Shown piece by piece: positions 10,856 to 21,843 of a stretch of DNA of 64,000 nt; the first letter of the stretch is position 1, and every line of letters starts with the position of its first letter. Source of the DNA: Budorcas taxicolor (Eukaryota; Chordata; Mammalia; Artiodactyla; Bovidae). Under the pieces are notes generated by a model. The model saw nothing but the letters and a program-made list of their open reading frames with translations. It ran no database searches and was not told where the DNA came from. Location of the stretch: assembly GCF_023091745.1 (NCBI RefSeq), contig NC_068935.1, positions 3,425,001-3,489,000 on the forward strand. The letters are read 5' to 3'. The position numbers were made by a program, and so were the translations under genes.

Positions 10856-11260
10856 ATAAAACTGATCAACAGAAACCTCAGTTAAAAAGACCTAGGTGAC
10901 CAGAAGCAGGACATCTTATGCCATGTGATAATAGCAGAGCCCAACAGGAAGAGGAGAGACTCCTCTTCTTTCCTGGCAAGGACTCAGCCCAATGAAAATC
11001 CACAGACTCTTTGTTTCCTATAGTCTTTCCACCTTTCTTCTCCCATTTATAAAAGCAGTCTCTTTTCCTTGTCATGCCAGGATTTGCATATGGCTTGATA
11101 TGGTTACAGATTCTGAATTGCAATTCTCTGCTAAGTATGTGGCAGTCTATTTGTTTCAGGCAAACAAGTAACAGAAAACTAACCCAGTCATTGAATTTTC
11201 ACTTCTAAGAAACTTTCATTCTTCCAATCAATGAAGTCTCACTTCTAAGAACCTCTTCTT
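10856..11260. other. Unassigned sequence
   Basis: About 0.4 kb with no recognised gene or repeat. It ends at the first copy of the target duplication of the next L1. Confidence 0.35.
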
Positions 11261-11274
11261 AAATAACAGGAAGA

Positions 11275-11866
11275 CTTTCTTGATTTCATTCCTCTGTCAA
11301 TGGACATTTAGGTTGTTTCCATGTGTATGGAATATATGCACCACACATGTAAATGTGTGGTATGTATATACACATATTACTTACACATTGAAAAAAGAAC
11401 AAAATAATGGCATTGGCAGCAACATGGATAGACAAAGAGATTCTCAAACTGAGTGAAGTAACTCAGACAGACAGATATTATATCATACTGCTTATATGTG
11501 GGATCTTAAAAAATGGTACAAATTTATTTACAAAACATAAATAGAGTTACAAATATTAAAAAAAATATATTTATGGTTACCAGAGAGGAATGGCGGGGGG
11601 GAGTGACAATTTGAGACACTGGGATCGACATATATACACTGTTGTATATAAAACTAATAAGGACATACTATATAGCAAAGGGTACTCTACTCAATACTCT
11701 GTAATGACCTATATGGAAAAAGAATCTTAAAAATAGTGGATGCATGTTTATGTGTAACTTATTCACTTTGCTGTATGCTATAAATCACACAGCAAAGTGA
11801 ATCAGTTATATTGACACTAAAATATAATATTGTAAATCAGCTGTACACCAATAAATTTTTAAAAAT
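11275..11866 (+). mobile_element. L1 3' end with inverted 5' segment (twin priming)
   Basis: The 14-bp duplication AAATAACAGGAAGA at 11261-11274 and 11867-11880 bounds one insertion. Inside it, ~11275-11390 is L1 in minus orientation (CTGTCAATGGACATTTAGGTT, ORF2 C-terminal area), and ~11395-11866 is L1 in plus orientation. The plus part runs from GGCAGCAACATGGATAGAC through the 3' UTR to GTACACCAATAAATTTTTAAA. This is the signature of twin-primed reverse transcription. Confidence 0.9.
11761..11802. repeat. Perfect 14-bp inverted repeat in L1 3' UTR
   Basis: The arms ATTCACTTTGCTGT (11761-11774) and ACAGCAAAGTGAAT (11789-11802) are exact reverse complements around a 14-nt loop. Normal L1 tails carry only one arm, so the second was probably made by a template switch. 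Confidence 0.9.
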
Positions 11867-12046
11867 AAATAACAGGAAGATGAGTAGAAAATTATCCATT
11901 ATTCTAAATGGGCAACACCTATGACAATCGTTAAATCGATTTATTCAGCCATAGCATTGAGGTGGGACTTTCTAAAGTGGGGTTTATGGATTACCTTTAT
12001 TTTATAGTCACATTTCATATATCATTCAGAGAAAACTAGAGCTTTG

Positions 12047-12448
12047 TGAAGAGAGCTGAGCACAAAAGAACTGATGCTTTGGAACTGTGGTGTTGGATAA
12101 GACTCTTGAGAGTCCCTTGGACTGCAAGGAGATCCAACCAGTCCATTCTGAAGGAGATCAGCCCTGGAATTCTTTGGAAGGAATGATGCTAAAGCTGAAA
12201 CTCCAGTACTTTGACCACCTCATGCAAAGAGTTGACTCATTGGAAAAGACTCTGATGCTGGGAGGGATTGGGGGCAGGAGGAGAAGGGGATGACAGAGGA
12301 TGAGATGGCTGGATGGTATCACCGACTCAATGGACGTGAGTCTGCATGAACTCCTGGAGATGGCGATGGACAGGGAGCCCTGGCGTGCTGCAATTCATGG
12401 GGTTTCAAAAAGTCGGACACGACTGAGCAACTGAACTGAACTGAACTG
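12047..12448 (+). mobile_element. BovB LINE 3' fragment
   Basis: The last ~400 bp of BovB, from TGAAGAGAGCTGAGCAC to the (ACTGA)n tail. AGAGCTTTG at 12038-12046 and 12449-12457 is the target-site duplication. The C-terminal peptide frame is broken by a 1-bp loss near 12170. Confidence 0.95.
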
Positions 12449-12457
12449 AGAGCTTTG

Positions 12458-12728
12458 GGATGATGTTAAACAAAAAAATTTGTCAAAGTGGGCTCCTGGA
12501 CAGTCTGCATCTGTATCACTTGGACTTTTCTTTTTAAAATGTGAAGTCCTAGACCAATTCTCATACCTACTAAATGAGAAATTATGAGGCTTAGGCATCT
12601 ACCTTTTTAACTAACTCCCTAGCTAACTATTTCTGCATAAAATTTTTAGAACAAATGAGTTGGCACTGGTTTATAGCACTAGCTCTCGATTAAGTTATAC
12701 CTAAAGAGCTTTAAAAAGATACCTTTCC
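12458..12728. other. Intervening sequence
   Basis: No gene or named repeat was seen between two BovB copies. Confidence 0.3.
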
Positions 12729-12805
12729 CTAAGTCCCAATCAATTAATGGAGACTCCATTGTACTGGGGGCTCCCAGGTTCTTTAGTTGTTGTTCACTCA
12801 CTCAG
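12729..12805. repeat. Left copy of ~75-bp duplication flanking BovB
   Basis: CTAAGTCCCAATCAATTAAT and the following bases, through CTGGGGGCTCCCAGGT to TGTTGTTCACTCACTCAG, match 15255-15328 with only a few differences. The two copies bracket the BovB at 12803-15256. See the right copy. Confidence 0.85.
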
Positions 12806-15256
12806 TTCAGTTCAGTTCAGTTGCACAGTCATGTCCGATTCTTTGTGACTCCATGAATCCCAGCACGCCAGGCCTCCCAGTCCATCACCATCTCCCGGAG
12901 TTCACTCAGACTCACGTCCATTGAGTCAGTGATGCCATCCAGCCATCTCATCCTTTGTCGTCCCCCTCTCCTCCTGCCCTCAATCCTACCCAGCATCAGA
13001 GTCTTTTCCAATGAGTCAACTCTTTGCAAGATGTGGCTAAAATACTGGAGCTTCAGCTTTAGCATCATTCCTTCCAAAGAAATCCGTAGGCTGATCTCCT
13101 TCAGAATGGATCGGTTGGATTTCCAGGCAGTCCAAGGGACTCTCAAGAGTCTTCTCCAACACCACAGTTCAAAAGCATCAATTCTTCGGATCTCAGCCTT
13201 CTTCACAGTTCAACTCTCACATCCATACATGACCACAGGAAAAACCATAGCCTTGACTAGATGGACCTTAGTTGGCAAAGTAATGTCTCTGCTTTTGATT
13301 ATGCTATCTAGGTTGGTCATAACTTTTCTTCCAATGAGTACGCATCTTTTAGTTTCATGGCTGCAGTCACCATCTGCAGTGATTTTGGAGCCCCAAAAAG
13401 TAAAGTCTGACACTATTTCCACGTTTCCCCATCTATTTCCCATGAAGTGATGGGAGTGGATGCCACGATCTTTGTTTTCTGAATGTTGAGCTTTAAGCCA
13501 ATTTTTTCACTCTCCACTTTCACTTTCATCAGAGGCTTTGATCTCTGGTTTGATCTCTGGTTCCTCTGCCTTTTCTAAAACCAGCTTGAACATTAGGAAT
13601 TTCATGGTGCATATATTGCTGAAGCCTGGCTTGGAGAATTTTGAGCATTACTTTACTAGCATCTGAGATGAGTGCAATTGTGTGGTAGTTTGAGCATTCT
13701 TTGGCATTGCCTTTCTTTGGGATTGGAATAAAAACTGACCTTTTCCAGTCCTGTGGCCACTGCTGAGTTTTCCAAATTTGCTGGCATGTTGAGTGCAGCA
13801 CTTTAACAGCATCATCTTTCATGATTTGAAATAGCTCAACTGGAATTCCATCACCTCCACTAGCTTTGTTTGTAGTGATGCTTTCTAAGGCCCACTTGAC
13901 TTCACATTCCAGAATGTCTGGCTCTAGATAAGTGATCACACCATCGTGATTATCTGGATTGTAAAGATCCTTTTTATACAGTTCTTCTGTGTATTCTTGC
14001 CACCTCTTCTTAATATTTTCTGCTTCTGTTAGGTCCAGACCATTTTTGTCCTTTATCGAGCCCATCTTTGCCTGAAATGTTCCCTTGGTATCTCTAATTC
14101 TCTTGAAGAGATCTCTAGTCTTTCCCTTTCTGTTGTTTTCCTCTTTTTCTTTGCATTGATCGCTGAAGAAGGCTTTCTTAACTCTCCTTGCTAGTCTTTG
14201 GAACTCTGCATTCAGGTTCTTATATCTCCTTTTCCCCTTTGTTTTTCTCCTCTCTTCTTTTCACAGCTATTTGTAAGGCCTCCCTAGACAGCCATTTTGC
14301 TTTCTTACATTTCTTCTCCATGAGGATGGTCCTGATCCCTCTTTTCTGTACAATGTCATGAACCTCATTCCATAGTTCATCAGGCACTCTATCAGATCTA
14401 GGCCCTTAAATCTATTCCTCACTTCCACTGTATAATCATAAGGGATTTGATGTGGGTCATACCTGAATGGTCTAGTGATTTTCCCTACTTTCTTCAATTT
14501 GAGTCTGAATTTGGTAATAAGGTGTTCATGATCTGAGACACAGTCAGCTCCTGGTCTTGTTTTTGTTGACTGTATAGAGCTTCTCCACCTTTGGCTCCAA
14601 AGAATATAATCAATCTGATTTTGGTGTTGACCATCTGGTGATGTCCATGTGTAGAGTCTTCTCTTGCGTTGTTGGAAGAGGGTGTTTGCTATGACCAGTG
14701 CATTTTCTTGGCAAAACTCTATTAGTCTTTGCCCTGCTTCATTCCACATTCCAAGGCCAAATTTGCCTGTTACTCCAGGTGTTTCTTGACTTCCTGCTTT
14801 TGCATTCCAGTCCCCTATAATGAAAAGGACATCTTTTTTGGGTGTTAGTTCTAAAAGGTCTTGTAGGTTTTCATAGAACTGTTCAACTTCAGTTTCTTCA
14901 GCGTTACTGGTTGTGGCATAGACATGGATAACTGTGATATTGAATAGTTTTCCTTGGAAATGAACAGAGATCTTTCTCATTTTTGAGATTGCATCCAAGT
15001 ACTGCATTTCAGACTCTTTTGTTGACCATGATGGCTACTCCATTTGTTCTGAGGGAGTCCTGCCTGCAGTAGTAGATATAATGGCCATCTGAGTTAAATT
15101 CACTCATTCCAGTCCATTTTAGTCGCTGATTCCTAGAATGTTGATGGTCACTCTTGCCATCTCTTGTTTTACTACTTCCAATTTGCCTTGATTCATGGAC
15201 CTGACATTCCAGATTCCTATGTGATATTGCTCTTTACAGCATCAGACCTTGCTTCT
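12803..15256 (-). mobile_element. BovB LINE, long copy with internal deletion
   Basis: It is read from the (CAGTT)n tail at ~12803 back to the endonuclease N-terminus near 15256, where it is 5'-truncated at TTTACAGCATCAGACCTTGC. About 0.41 kb is deleted at 13537-13560, taking the RT catalytic YADD core. A 12-bp unit TTTGATCTCTGG is duplicated at that junction. Both flanks carry the ~75-bp duplication. Several frameshifts are present. Confidence 0.95.
12829..15007 (-). pseudogene. BovB endonuclease-RT relic lacking the YADD core
   Basis: The endonuclease (14267-15007) shows the RTE-type APE-like blocks FNITVIHVYA, IIGDWNAK, LYTWTSPDG, QIDYIL and VSDHEHL. The RT N-terminal half (13529-14065) shows ECEVKWALESITTNKASGGD, DWKRSVFIPIPKKGN and QAGFRKGRGTRDQ, then runs into the deletion. 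The C-terminal part (12829-13443) resumes after the lost core with VEIVSDFTFWGSK, MYGCES and WCWRRLLRVPW. Between 14065 and 14267 the frame is shifted. With the palm active site gone it cannot be a polymerase. Confidence 0.9.
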
Positions 15257-15328
15257 AAGCCCCATTCAATTAATGGAGACTCTGTTGTACTGGGGGCTCC
15301 CAGGTGCTGTTGTTGTTCAGTCACTCAG
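15255..15328. repeat. Right copy of ~75-bp duplication flanking BovB
   Basis: The partner of 12729-12805: CTAAGCCCCATTCAATTAAT ... CTGGGGGCTCCCAGGT ... TGTTGTTCAGTCACTCAG. It runs directly into the 3' tail of the older minus-strand BovB, so the younger copy inserted at, and duplicated, the tail of the older one. Confidence 0.85.
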
Positions 15329-15780
15329 TCGTGTCCAACTCCTTGTGACCTCATGGACTGCAACACGTCAGGCTTCCCTGTCCTTCACTATTTACTGGAG
15401 TTCGCTCAAACTCATGTCCATTGAACTGATGATGCCATCCAACCATCTCATTGTCCTTTGCCTCCTTCTCCTCATGCCCTCAATCTTTCCCAGCATCAGG
15501 GTCTTTTCCAATGAGTCGGCTCTTCCCATCAGGTGGCCAAATCATTTGACCTTCAACTTTAGTATCAATCCTTCCAATGAATATTCGAAGTTGATTTCCT
15601 TTAGAACTGACTGGTTTGATCTTGTTATCCAAGAGACTCTCAAGGATTTTCTCCAGCACCACAGTTCAAAAGCATCAGTTCTTCAGTGCTCAGCCTTCTT
15701 TATGGTCCAGCCCTTACATTTGTAAATGACTACTGGAAAAAACATAGCTTTGTGTAGACAAACCTTTGTTGGCAAAGTGA
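15305..15780 (-). mobile_element. Older BovB LINE 3' fragment
   Basis: It begins with the (GTT)n complement of an (AAC)n tail and is more divergent than its neighbours (for example AGTATCAATCCTTCCAATGA where young copies have AGCATCATTCC). It encodes the C-terminal region only in broken frames. The 5' truncation lies at GGCAAAGTGATGT, where a Bov-tA adjoins. Confidence 0.9.
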
Positions 15781-15957
15781 TGTGGTAAAGAATCCACCTG
15801 CCAATCCATGAGATGCAAGAGATGTTAGATGAATCCCTGGGTCAGGAAGATCACTTGGAGTAGGAAATGGCAACCCACTCCAGTATTCTTGCCTAGAAAA
15901 GCCCATGGATGGAGGTCCCTGGTGAGCTACAGTCCATGGGGTTGCAAAGAGCAACTG

Positions 15958-15959
<2 letters not shown>
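15780..15959 (+). mobile_element. Bov-tA SINE, 5'-truncated, with CA-repeat tail
   Basis: It starts inside the tRNA-like head (GGTAAAGAATCCACCTGCCA, with an extra ~12 bp before AATCCCTGGGTCAGG) and runs through the Bov-A unit to GCAACTGAGC. It then passes straight into an (AC)n run that replaced the tail. Confidence 0.88.
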
Positions 15960-16002
<43 letters not shown>

Positions 16003-16007
16003 ACACC
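15960..16007. repeat. (AC)n microsatellite
   Basis: An almost perfect CA run (one T interruption) seeded at the Bov-tA 3' end. Confidence 0.97.
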
Positions 16008-16820
16008 CTTATTGGGAATAAGCATAGGCAGATGTAAAATCTCCTAACATGTGCTTCTTTGAGGAGACATGGTTGAGAATTAGTGCTTCAACAGGTATAT
16101 TGGAGCCCATTAATCATGATGAATCTAGCCAATATTCACATAAATATCAGGTAGACTGACTTCTCTTTCACCTAAGAGTTTGTTCTAAAGAGAAAACCGA
16201 AGACTAAACCCTCAGGATATAGACTGATGTAGAGAAAGTACCCTCAGGAAAATAGAACAGAGAAGACAAGCTAGAATTGCTGTTATATTCCGTTGACTCT
16301 ATCCTTGTCACTCCTCTTACATCTTTTCTGTCTTAAGTCGACCTTCTGCACCCCATTTATACACCATACTAACTTTTATTCTCTCCATATACATAGTTCT
16401 TTCTCTTAACATTTCCATGTTACCATTGTCCATTTCCTATTATAAGGACATCTAATTTATTAAAGGTTTTACTTCATGCATTGTTTGCCCAAGGTGCTTT
16501 TTTGGGGGAGGGTGGTGTGGGGGTAGGTAGAGGTAGTCATATTCATAAGGAGTAAGCTGGGTGGATTCAACCTAGGTAATCTGTTAGGAATGAGCTACAG
16601 AGTGAAGTGAGTGGGTAATAAGATATGTTTCTACTGTGGGAAGTAAACAAATTAAACATCCATGTATGTGCAATTTATCAATATGTTCATTTGTTAGTAT
16701 GTCTTTGACATTGCCTTCTTAGCTTTGGAGTTGCTTGAGATCAGGCTCCCAAATCGTGGATAAGATCCTATGTCTTTAATAAAATCCACAAGAATGTAAA
16801 CTTTTACATGTTCTTTGATG
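16008..16820. other. Unassigned sequence
   Basis: About 0.8 kb of single-copy-looking DNA. No open frame, repeat or RNA gene was recognised. There is a short G-rich patch near 16503-16530. Confidence 0.35.
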
Positions 16821-16821
16821 A

Positions 16822-17066
16822 TTTTTTTTTAATTTTTATTTTTACTTTATTTTACTTTACAATACTGTATTGGTTTTGCCATACATTGACATGACTCCAC
16901 CATGGGTGTACATGCGTTCCCAAACATGAACCCCTCTCCCACCTCCCTCCCCATAACATCTCTCTGGGTCATCACTGTGCACCAGCCGTGAGAGTGAAGT
17001 TAGCCAGAAAGAAAAACACCAATACAGTATACTAACACATATATATGGAATTTAGAAAGATGGTTT
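16822..17066 (-). mobile_element. L1 3' end with inverted segment
   Basis: 16822-16988 is an L1 3' end on the minus strand (poly-T, TACTGTATTGGTTTTGCC, CATAACATCTCTCTGGGTCA). At 16988 the orientation flips, and 16989-17066 is L1 in plus orientation (GAGTGAAGTTAGCCAGAAAG ... GGAATTTAGAAAGATGG). The layout fits twin priming. I could not define a clean target duplication. Confidence 0.8.
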
Positions 17067-17113
17067 TTAAATTAAGTTAAAAGCTTAACTTTTAAATTAA
17101 GCTGTACCTAGTT

Positions 17114-17351
17114 AAATCCCATGGACGTAGGAGCCTGGTAGGCTGCGGTCCATGGAGTCGCTAAGAGTCGGACATGACTGAGCGACTTCACTTTCTTTTT
17201 TCACTTCCATGCATTGGAGAAGGCAATGGGGCAACCCACTCCAGCTCTCTTGCCTGGAGAATCCCAGGGACGGCAGAGCCTGGTGGGCTGCCGTCTATGG
17301 GTTCGCACAGAGTTGGACACGACTGAAGTGACTTAGCAGCAGCAGCAGCAG
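17114..17351 (+). mobile_element. Bov-A2 SINE, 5'-truncated
   Basis: It starts at AAATCCCATGGACGTAGG in the first monomer and includes the complete second monomer and the (GCA)n tail. Confidence 0.94.
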
Positions 17352-17409
17352 TTTATCTTACCTTTCTTTTTTCTAAAGGTTTTACTTGTAAATAATAGGA
17401 TTCATTTTT

Positions 17410-17413
<4 letters not shown>

Positions 17414-17475
<62 letters not shown>

Positions 17476-17508
17476 CATATATACATATATGTATACATAT
17501 ATATATAT
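17414..17508. repeat. (CT)n/(AT)n compound microsatellite
   Basis: A ~30-bp CT run passes into an AT run and then into degenerate ATAC/ATGT repeats. An apparent frame through it (serine-leucine then tyrosine-isoleucine) is an artefact. Confidence 0.95.
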
Positions 17509-18780
17509 AATTTCCCCCATTTTTGCCCTCAATATGCAGCAGTTCATTGCATTAGACCAAGAAGAAATCAGCATTCAGCTAATTGGTTCTGTTTGTACCC
17601 TACTATCTGCGTAAATTTTCTTCAAGTTCCCAATCATTTTATTACATCTAAGTGTTGCTAAAGTCTCAATCACACCTGCCACTGTGTTCTAATAATTTGA
17701 TCCTAATCTTTGCTTGAAGATAATTCACCTAAGCAAACTCCTTACTCTGATGGAGATTTGGCTTTGGAAGATAGGAAATTTTCTTTAGCTTTTTATCTTG
17801 GTTTAGTCTCCTATACTTGGACTAATATCTCCGCTTCCTAGCAATGTTTTCAACAGCATGACTACTTGCTGGAGGTCAGAAACCTTCCTTGCCCTGGTCT
17901 GGATCCAACTTTCTTTGCACTTTCCTGGAAATGAATTCATGTCAATTATTACTGTAGAAGAGGAGTGATACTTTAACCAAGGCCTAAGGTTTGTGAATTT
18001 TAAAATTCTCCATGGATAAGAATGGAATAGCCCTTGAGAAATATGTATTTTACTTTGTTTTCTTACGTTTAATGAAAGTCTTGTCTTTCTTCCAATTACT
18101 ACTTCTTCTTATTTACCTTATCAGTTTATAGGGGTGAAAACTAATATCAGTTCTTACAGAAATGTTCTGTTTATTTCCCCAAAAGCTTAATTTGTAGTCC
18201 TAGTTTGTATATATGTAATGCTTTGATGTCGTTTACAAAGACATCATGTATAAGTCTTAAAATGTGAATGGTTCATTTTCATTATTTTTTTGAAAACCAT
18301 CCATGAAAACTTGATACAACGGTGGTGAAACAAAAACTCTATGCCTTACTTCAGCTACAATCCGTTAGGTGATTTAACATTACTTTTCATATTAGTTAAT
18401 ATTTACCTTTATTGCATCTTGTGAGATAGATTTGAGGGCTTTTTTGTACTCTGATATGGGTAGAAACTGCATCTCAGTTCCAAATGAATACAAATTTCTA
18501 CATGAGTGAGTCACATATCCATTATATCAAAAAGGGTATCTGCATTTGAAATATTCCCTTATGGGGATAAATCTCTGCCCTAACCTCAATAACAGGGATA
18601 AAAATTTTTATTTAAGTGCATTCAGATCTCCACAGTATAACTAAGGGAAAAGATAACAAGGGCCTATACTCCCAATAAGTACAATTATACACACCTGATC
18701 TATATGGACCAGGCCTGAACAATAACATCATAGGTTTAATGGAATTAACTACAAAAAGAAATGATACATCTTATGCCTGT
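17509..18780. other. Unassigned, repeat-poor sequence
   Basis: About 1.3 kb with no recognised mobile element, coding frame or RNA gene. Confidence 0.35.
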
Positions 18781-18995
18781 GCTGTGCTGTGTTTAATTGC
18801 TTAGTTGTGTCCAACTCTTTGTGACCCCATGGACTGTAGCCCACCAGGCTCCTTTGTCCATGGGGATTCTCCAGGAAAGAATAATGGAGTAGGTTGCCAT
18901 GCTCTCCTCCAGGGGATCTTTCCAACCCAGGAATCGAACCCAGGTCTCCTGCATTGCAGGCGGATTCTTTACTGTCTGAGCCACCAGGAAAGCTG
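18781..18995 (-). mobile_element. Bov-tA SINE
   Basis: In reverse: the Bov-A unit (TTAGTTGTGTCCAACTCTTT ...), then the tRNA-like head (CAGGAATCGAACCCAGGTCT, the complement of a good B box, and CTGAGCCACCAGGAAAGC). ATGCCT recurs on both sides, too short to be a secure duplication. Confidence 0.93.
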
Positions 18996-18996
18996 A

Positions 18997-20679
18997 CATT
19001 GTATGCCTAGTCAGGGGCAAAAATGATATTCTTAGTGACGTGTGGTTGTTTGTCCTGAAAGTTTTGCTGCCTGAGTTTGGGTTATCATGAGTGCCTTAAA
19101 ATGTACCCTGCCTCTCCTTAATTCAGGCATAATAAAGGATCAAGCCCAGTGTATGTAAAATGGGCAAATGATTCTATGTTTCATTTTTCCCCAATTAAAT
19201 TTTGTGTGTAGAATTTAGAACACAAGGACTTATTGGGGATAATTCTAAAGTCAAGGTGATGGTCAAGTATCTGAGAAAGTATAGATTACCGTGATGACAG
19301 GATGATTGTCTAGATAATATTTTGAGGCTTTTCTTGAAAGTGATTAAGTGATATTTTAACCTACTTTGGGGAGCATATATAGCACATTTCTAGTCCATAA
19401 AAGAAGTCCACATACCACTTAACCACTATGAACTTATAGTAAATAAATCCTAGTTGAAGAGGAAGTAAGAAGAAATGAAGAATATATAAAGGGAAGCATG
19501 TTTTGGAGAATTTATTTTTATTCCATGGAAAAATAGGTAACAGGTTACTTGATTGCTACTACAATATTGTAGTTAAAGCTGGGTGCTTTTAATCTCTCAC
19601 AGAATACAAATGTACACCCTCCTGGTTTTACTTTTTCATGAGTTATTTATTCTTTAATTCTCCTGAAACAAGGTGAGAATGGTTTTATAGTTAGAAAACC
19701 TGCTCTCTCCTGTTTGATATTTATCATCTACAGAACAAACTACACTCAGTAGAATGAATTGGTATCCCATCTTTAAAAATGCATTGTGACTTATAAAATA
19801 AGATCAATGAAATGTGGTTTACTGTCACTTCTGAAAGTCATAAAATGCCACTTCAATATGGTCTAAATAATAAAGCATTTTATAATAATGTAACCCCCTT
19901 TTTTCTCTTTTTAAGAACAAAAAATAATTTAGCATGACATCAGAGAAAAGTTTAAAAATCTGAAGGTCAGAGTTCAATTTATATTGCTGACCTTATTCAC
20001 AGAAAAACACCTTTATCTTTATAGTTACTGCACACTAATTTTTCATATCCATAAGCAATGAGACTCCACAGAAAATAGTGTTGGTAAAAACGAACACCTC
20101 AGCATTTACTGGAATGATGTTACTTGGAGGCAAGTAAAAACCAAAAACAGAAAAAGAAATCATATCTATGGGATATGACTAAATAACTTTATTCATGGCA
20201 TACTGGAAGCTACATCAATTGATTCAACTCTGAAGGAATTTAGTAAATGACAGGATTGAAGATACCAAAGTCATAGGACACAGTCCAATTTAATCTTGGA
20301 TTATTTAACCAATTTCCACTAATAAAAAAAAAAAAAGCAAAACTAAAAATAAAACTTCCTTTTTCTTTGACCATTTTTTCCTATTAACTTTTATGGCTCA
20401 AAGATGATGCCATTACTGCTAATTAAATTATAGAGCTGAGGAGACTAATGCAGGATGACCAATCCAATTTGGAAGATGAATATAAATTTGCCATTTCACT
20501 TCTAGTTAAAGACTCTGTTTGGGGGAATTCTGATTCTGTTTTAAAGATGGCTGCCCCACCCTCAATTGCTGGACACCAAGTCCATCAGTCTGCTGTTGCT
20601 TCGCTAATGTCTACACATCACCCTAATAGTTTGAAATTATAGTCAAGAAGTTTGAGGGTACTGTTGCAATTACCCTACT
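18997..20679. other. Unassigned, repeat-poor sequence
   Basis: About 1.7 kb of AT-rich single-copy-looking DNA with no gene or repeat recognised. A frame at 20448-20642 (64 codons) has no recognisable similarity. Confidence 0.35.
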
Positions 20680-20812
20680 TGGCATCACTGACTAAAACGG
20701 ATATGAGTATGAGCAAACTCCAGGAGATAGTGAAGGACAGGAAACCTGGTGTGTTGCAGTCAATGGGGTTGCAAAAGAGTCAGACACAACTTAGCTGCTG
20801 AACAACAACAAG
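20680..20812 (+). mobile_element. Old BovB 3' tail fragment
   Basis: About 130 bp similar to the end of BovB (GGCATCACTGACTAAAAC ... GCAAAAGAGTCAGACACAAC), ending GCTGAACAACAACAA. The AAC-type tail marks an older copy than those ending (ACTGA)n. Confidence 0.85.
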
Positions 20813-21419
20813 CTCACAATAGCGAAACTGCTTTGGGATCTTTGCTACCATCTAATTACATGTATTTTGCCTAATGGAACTTTCCATGACAAGTAAATGA
20901 TGCTAGTATTACTTTGAAGATCTACCTCTATTATTACATGAAGCTGGAAGAATGACCATCTCTTCTACTTCTTCCTATCAATGGTTAAAAGGCACTGTAA
21001 GATTCTATAGGAAAAAAATAGTACCACTCTTTCCATATCAATTCGAATACATGTCTGAAGAAAGGATCACCCATATGAGATGCTCTGTGGTTTTGAGGCA
21101 CGTTTACATTGTCCTCTGGACCAGGGCAGAAAACGAAGTGGAAAGTAGAAGCTCTTCCCCTACATACTTTCCAACATGCTTCCCCTCAGCCTTCCTTCCC
21201 TCTGCCTGACAATCACACTGTGTCCTCATGTTGCTCTCTATCCCTCACCACCATCCCTATTTGTTATCCTATCTCCCCCCAGAAATATTCATAATTCCTA
21301 TCTCCTTCAATATACAGAGAGTTCCACATTCTTTTAGCAGGAGGCTTGCTTCTTAAAAAGTTGAAATTATCTGAGTGGGCCTCTCCTAATCATAGGCACT
21401 CCTACAAGCTGAGAACTTT
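20813..21419. other. Unassigned sequence
   Basis: About 0.6 kb with no recognised family. The 85-codon frame at 20952-21209 has no recognisable motif and I do not call it a gene. Confidence 0.3.
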
Positions 21420-21843
21420 CTCCAGCTGACATCAGGAGAATTAGAGAAAAGCATGTGGAATTTGAACCAGGAGAAGGATTTGGCCATTGTTGGGTTCAAG
21501 ATGGAAGGGGTTATGGAGAAGAAATGTGAGAAGCTTTCAGGCACTAACAGAGAATCCCAGTTGACAACTGGAAAGAGAATGGGCACCTCAGTCCTACAAA
21601 TGCAAGAAAATGAATGTGACCAAACACCTGAAAAACCCTGGAAGTAGACTTTTCCCAGAACATCCAGATAAGAACTCAACCCAGCAGACACTTGGATTTT
21701 AGTCTTGTGAGACCCTCAGCAGAGAATCAGTTGAGCTTTGCTGGACTTCTGACCTACAGAACTATGAGCTAATAATTTGTGTGCTGCTTTCAACTATAAT
21801 ATTTATGATTTTTTTCTTTATGTAGCAATACAAAACTAATACA
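21420..21843 (+). mobile_element. MaLR-like LTR fragment
   Basis: The 3' part matches the usual MaLR ending: CTTGTGAGACCCTCAGCAGA, GGACTTCTGACCTACAGAAC, TATGAGCTAATAA, then TAGCAATACAAAACTAATAC. The upstream bases (ATGGGCACCTCAGTCCTACA, CCAGATAAGAACTCAACCC) are also consistent. The poly-A signal region is mutated. The start is approximate. Confidence 0.6.

Noticed and set aside
17408..17614. Frame beginning with serine-leucine and tyrosine-isoleucine repeats as a membrane protein
   Set aside because: It is a translation of the (CT)n(AT)n microsatellite.
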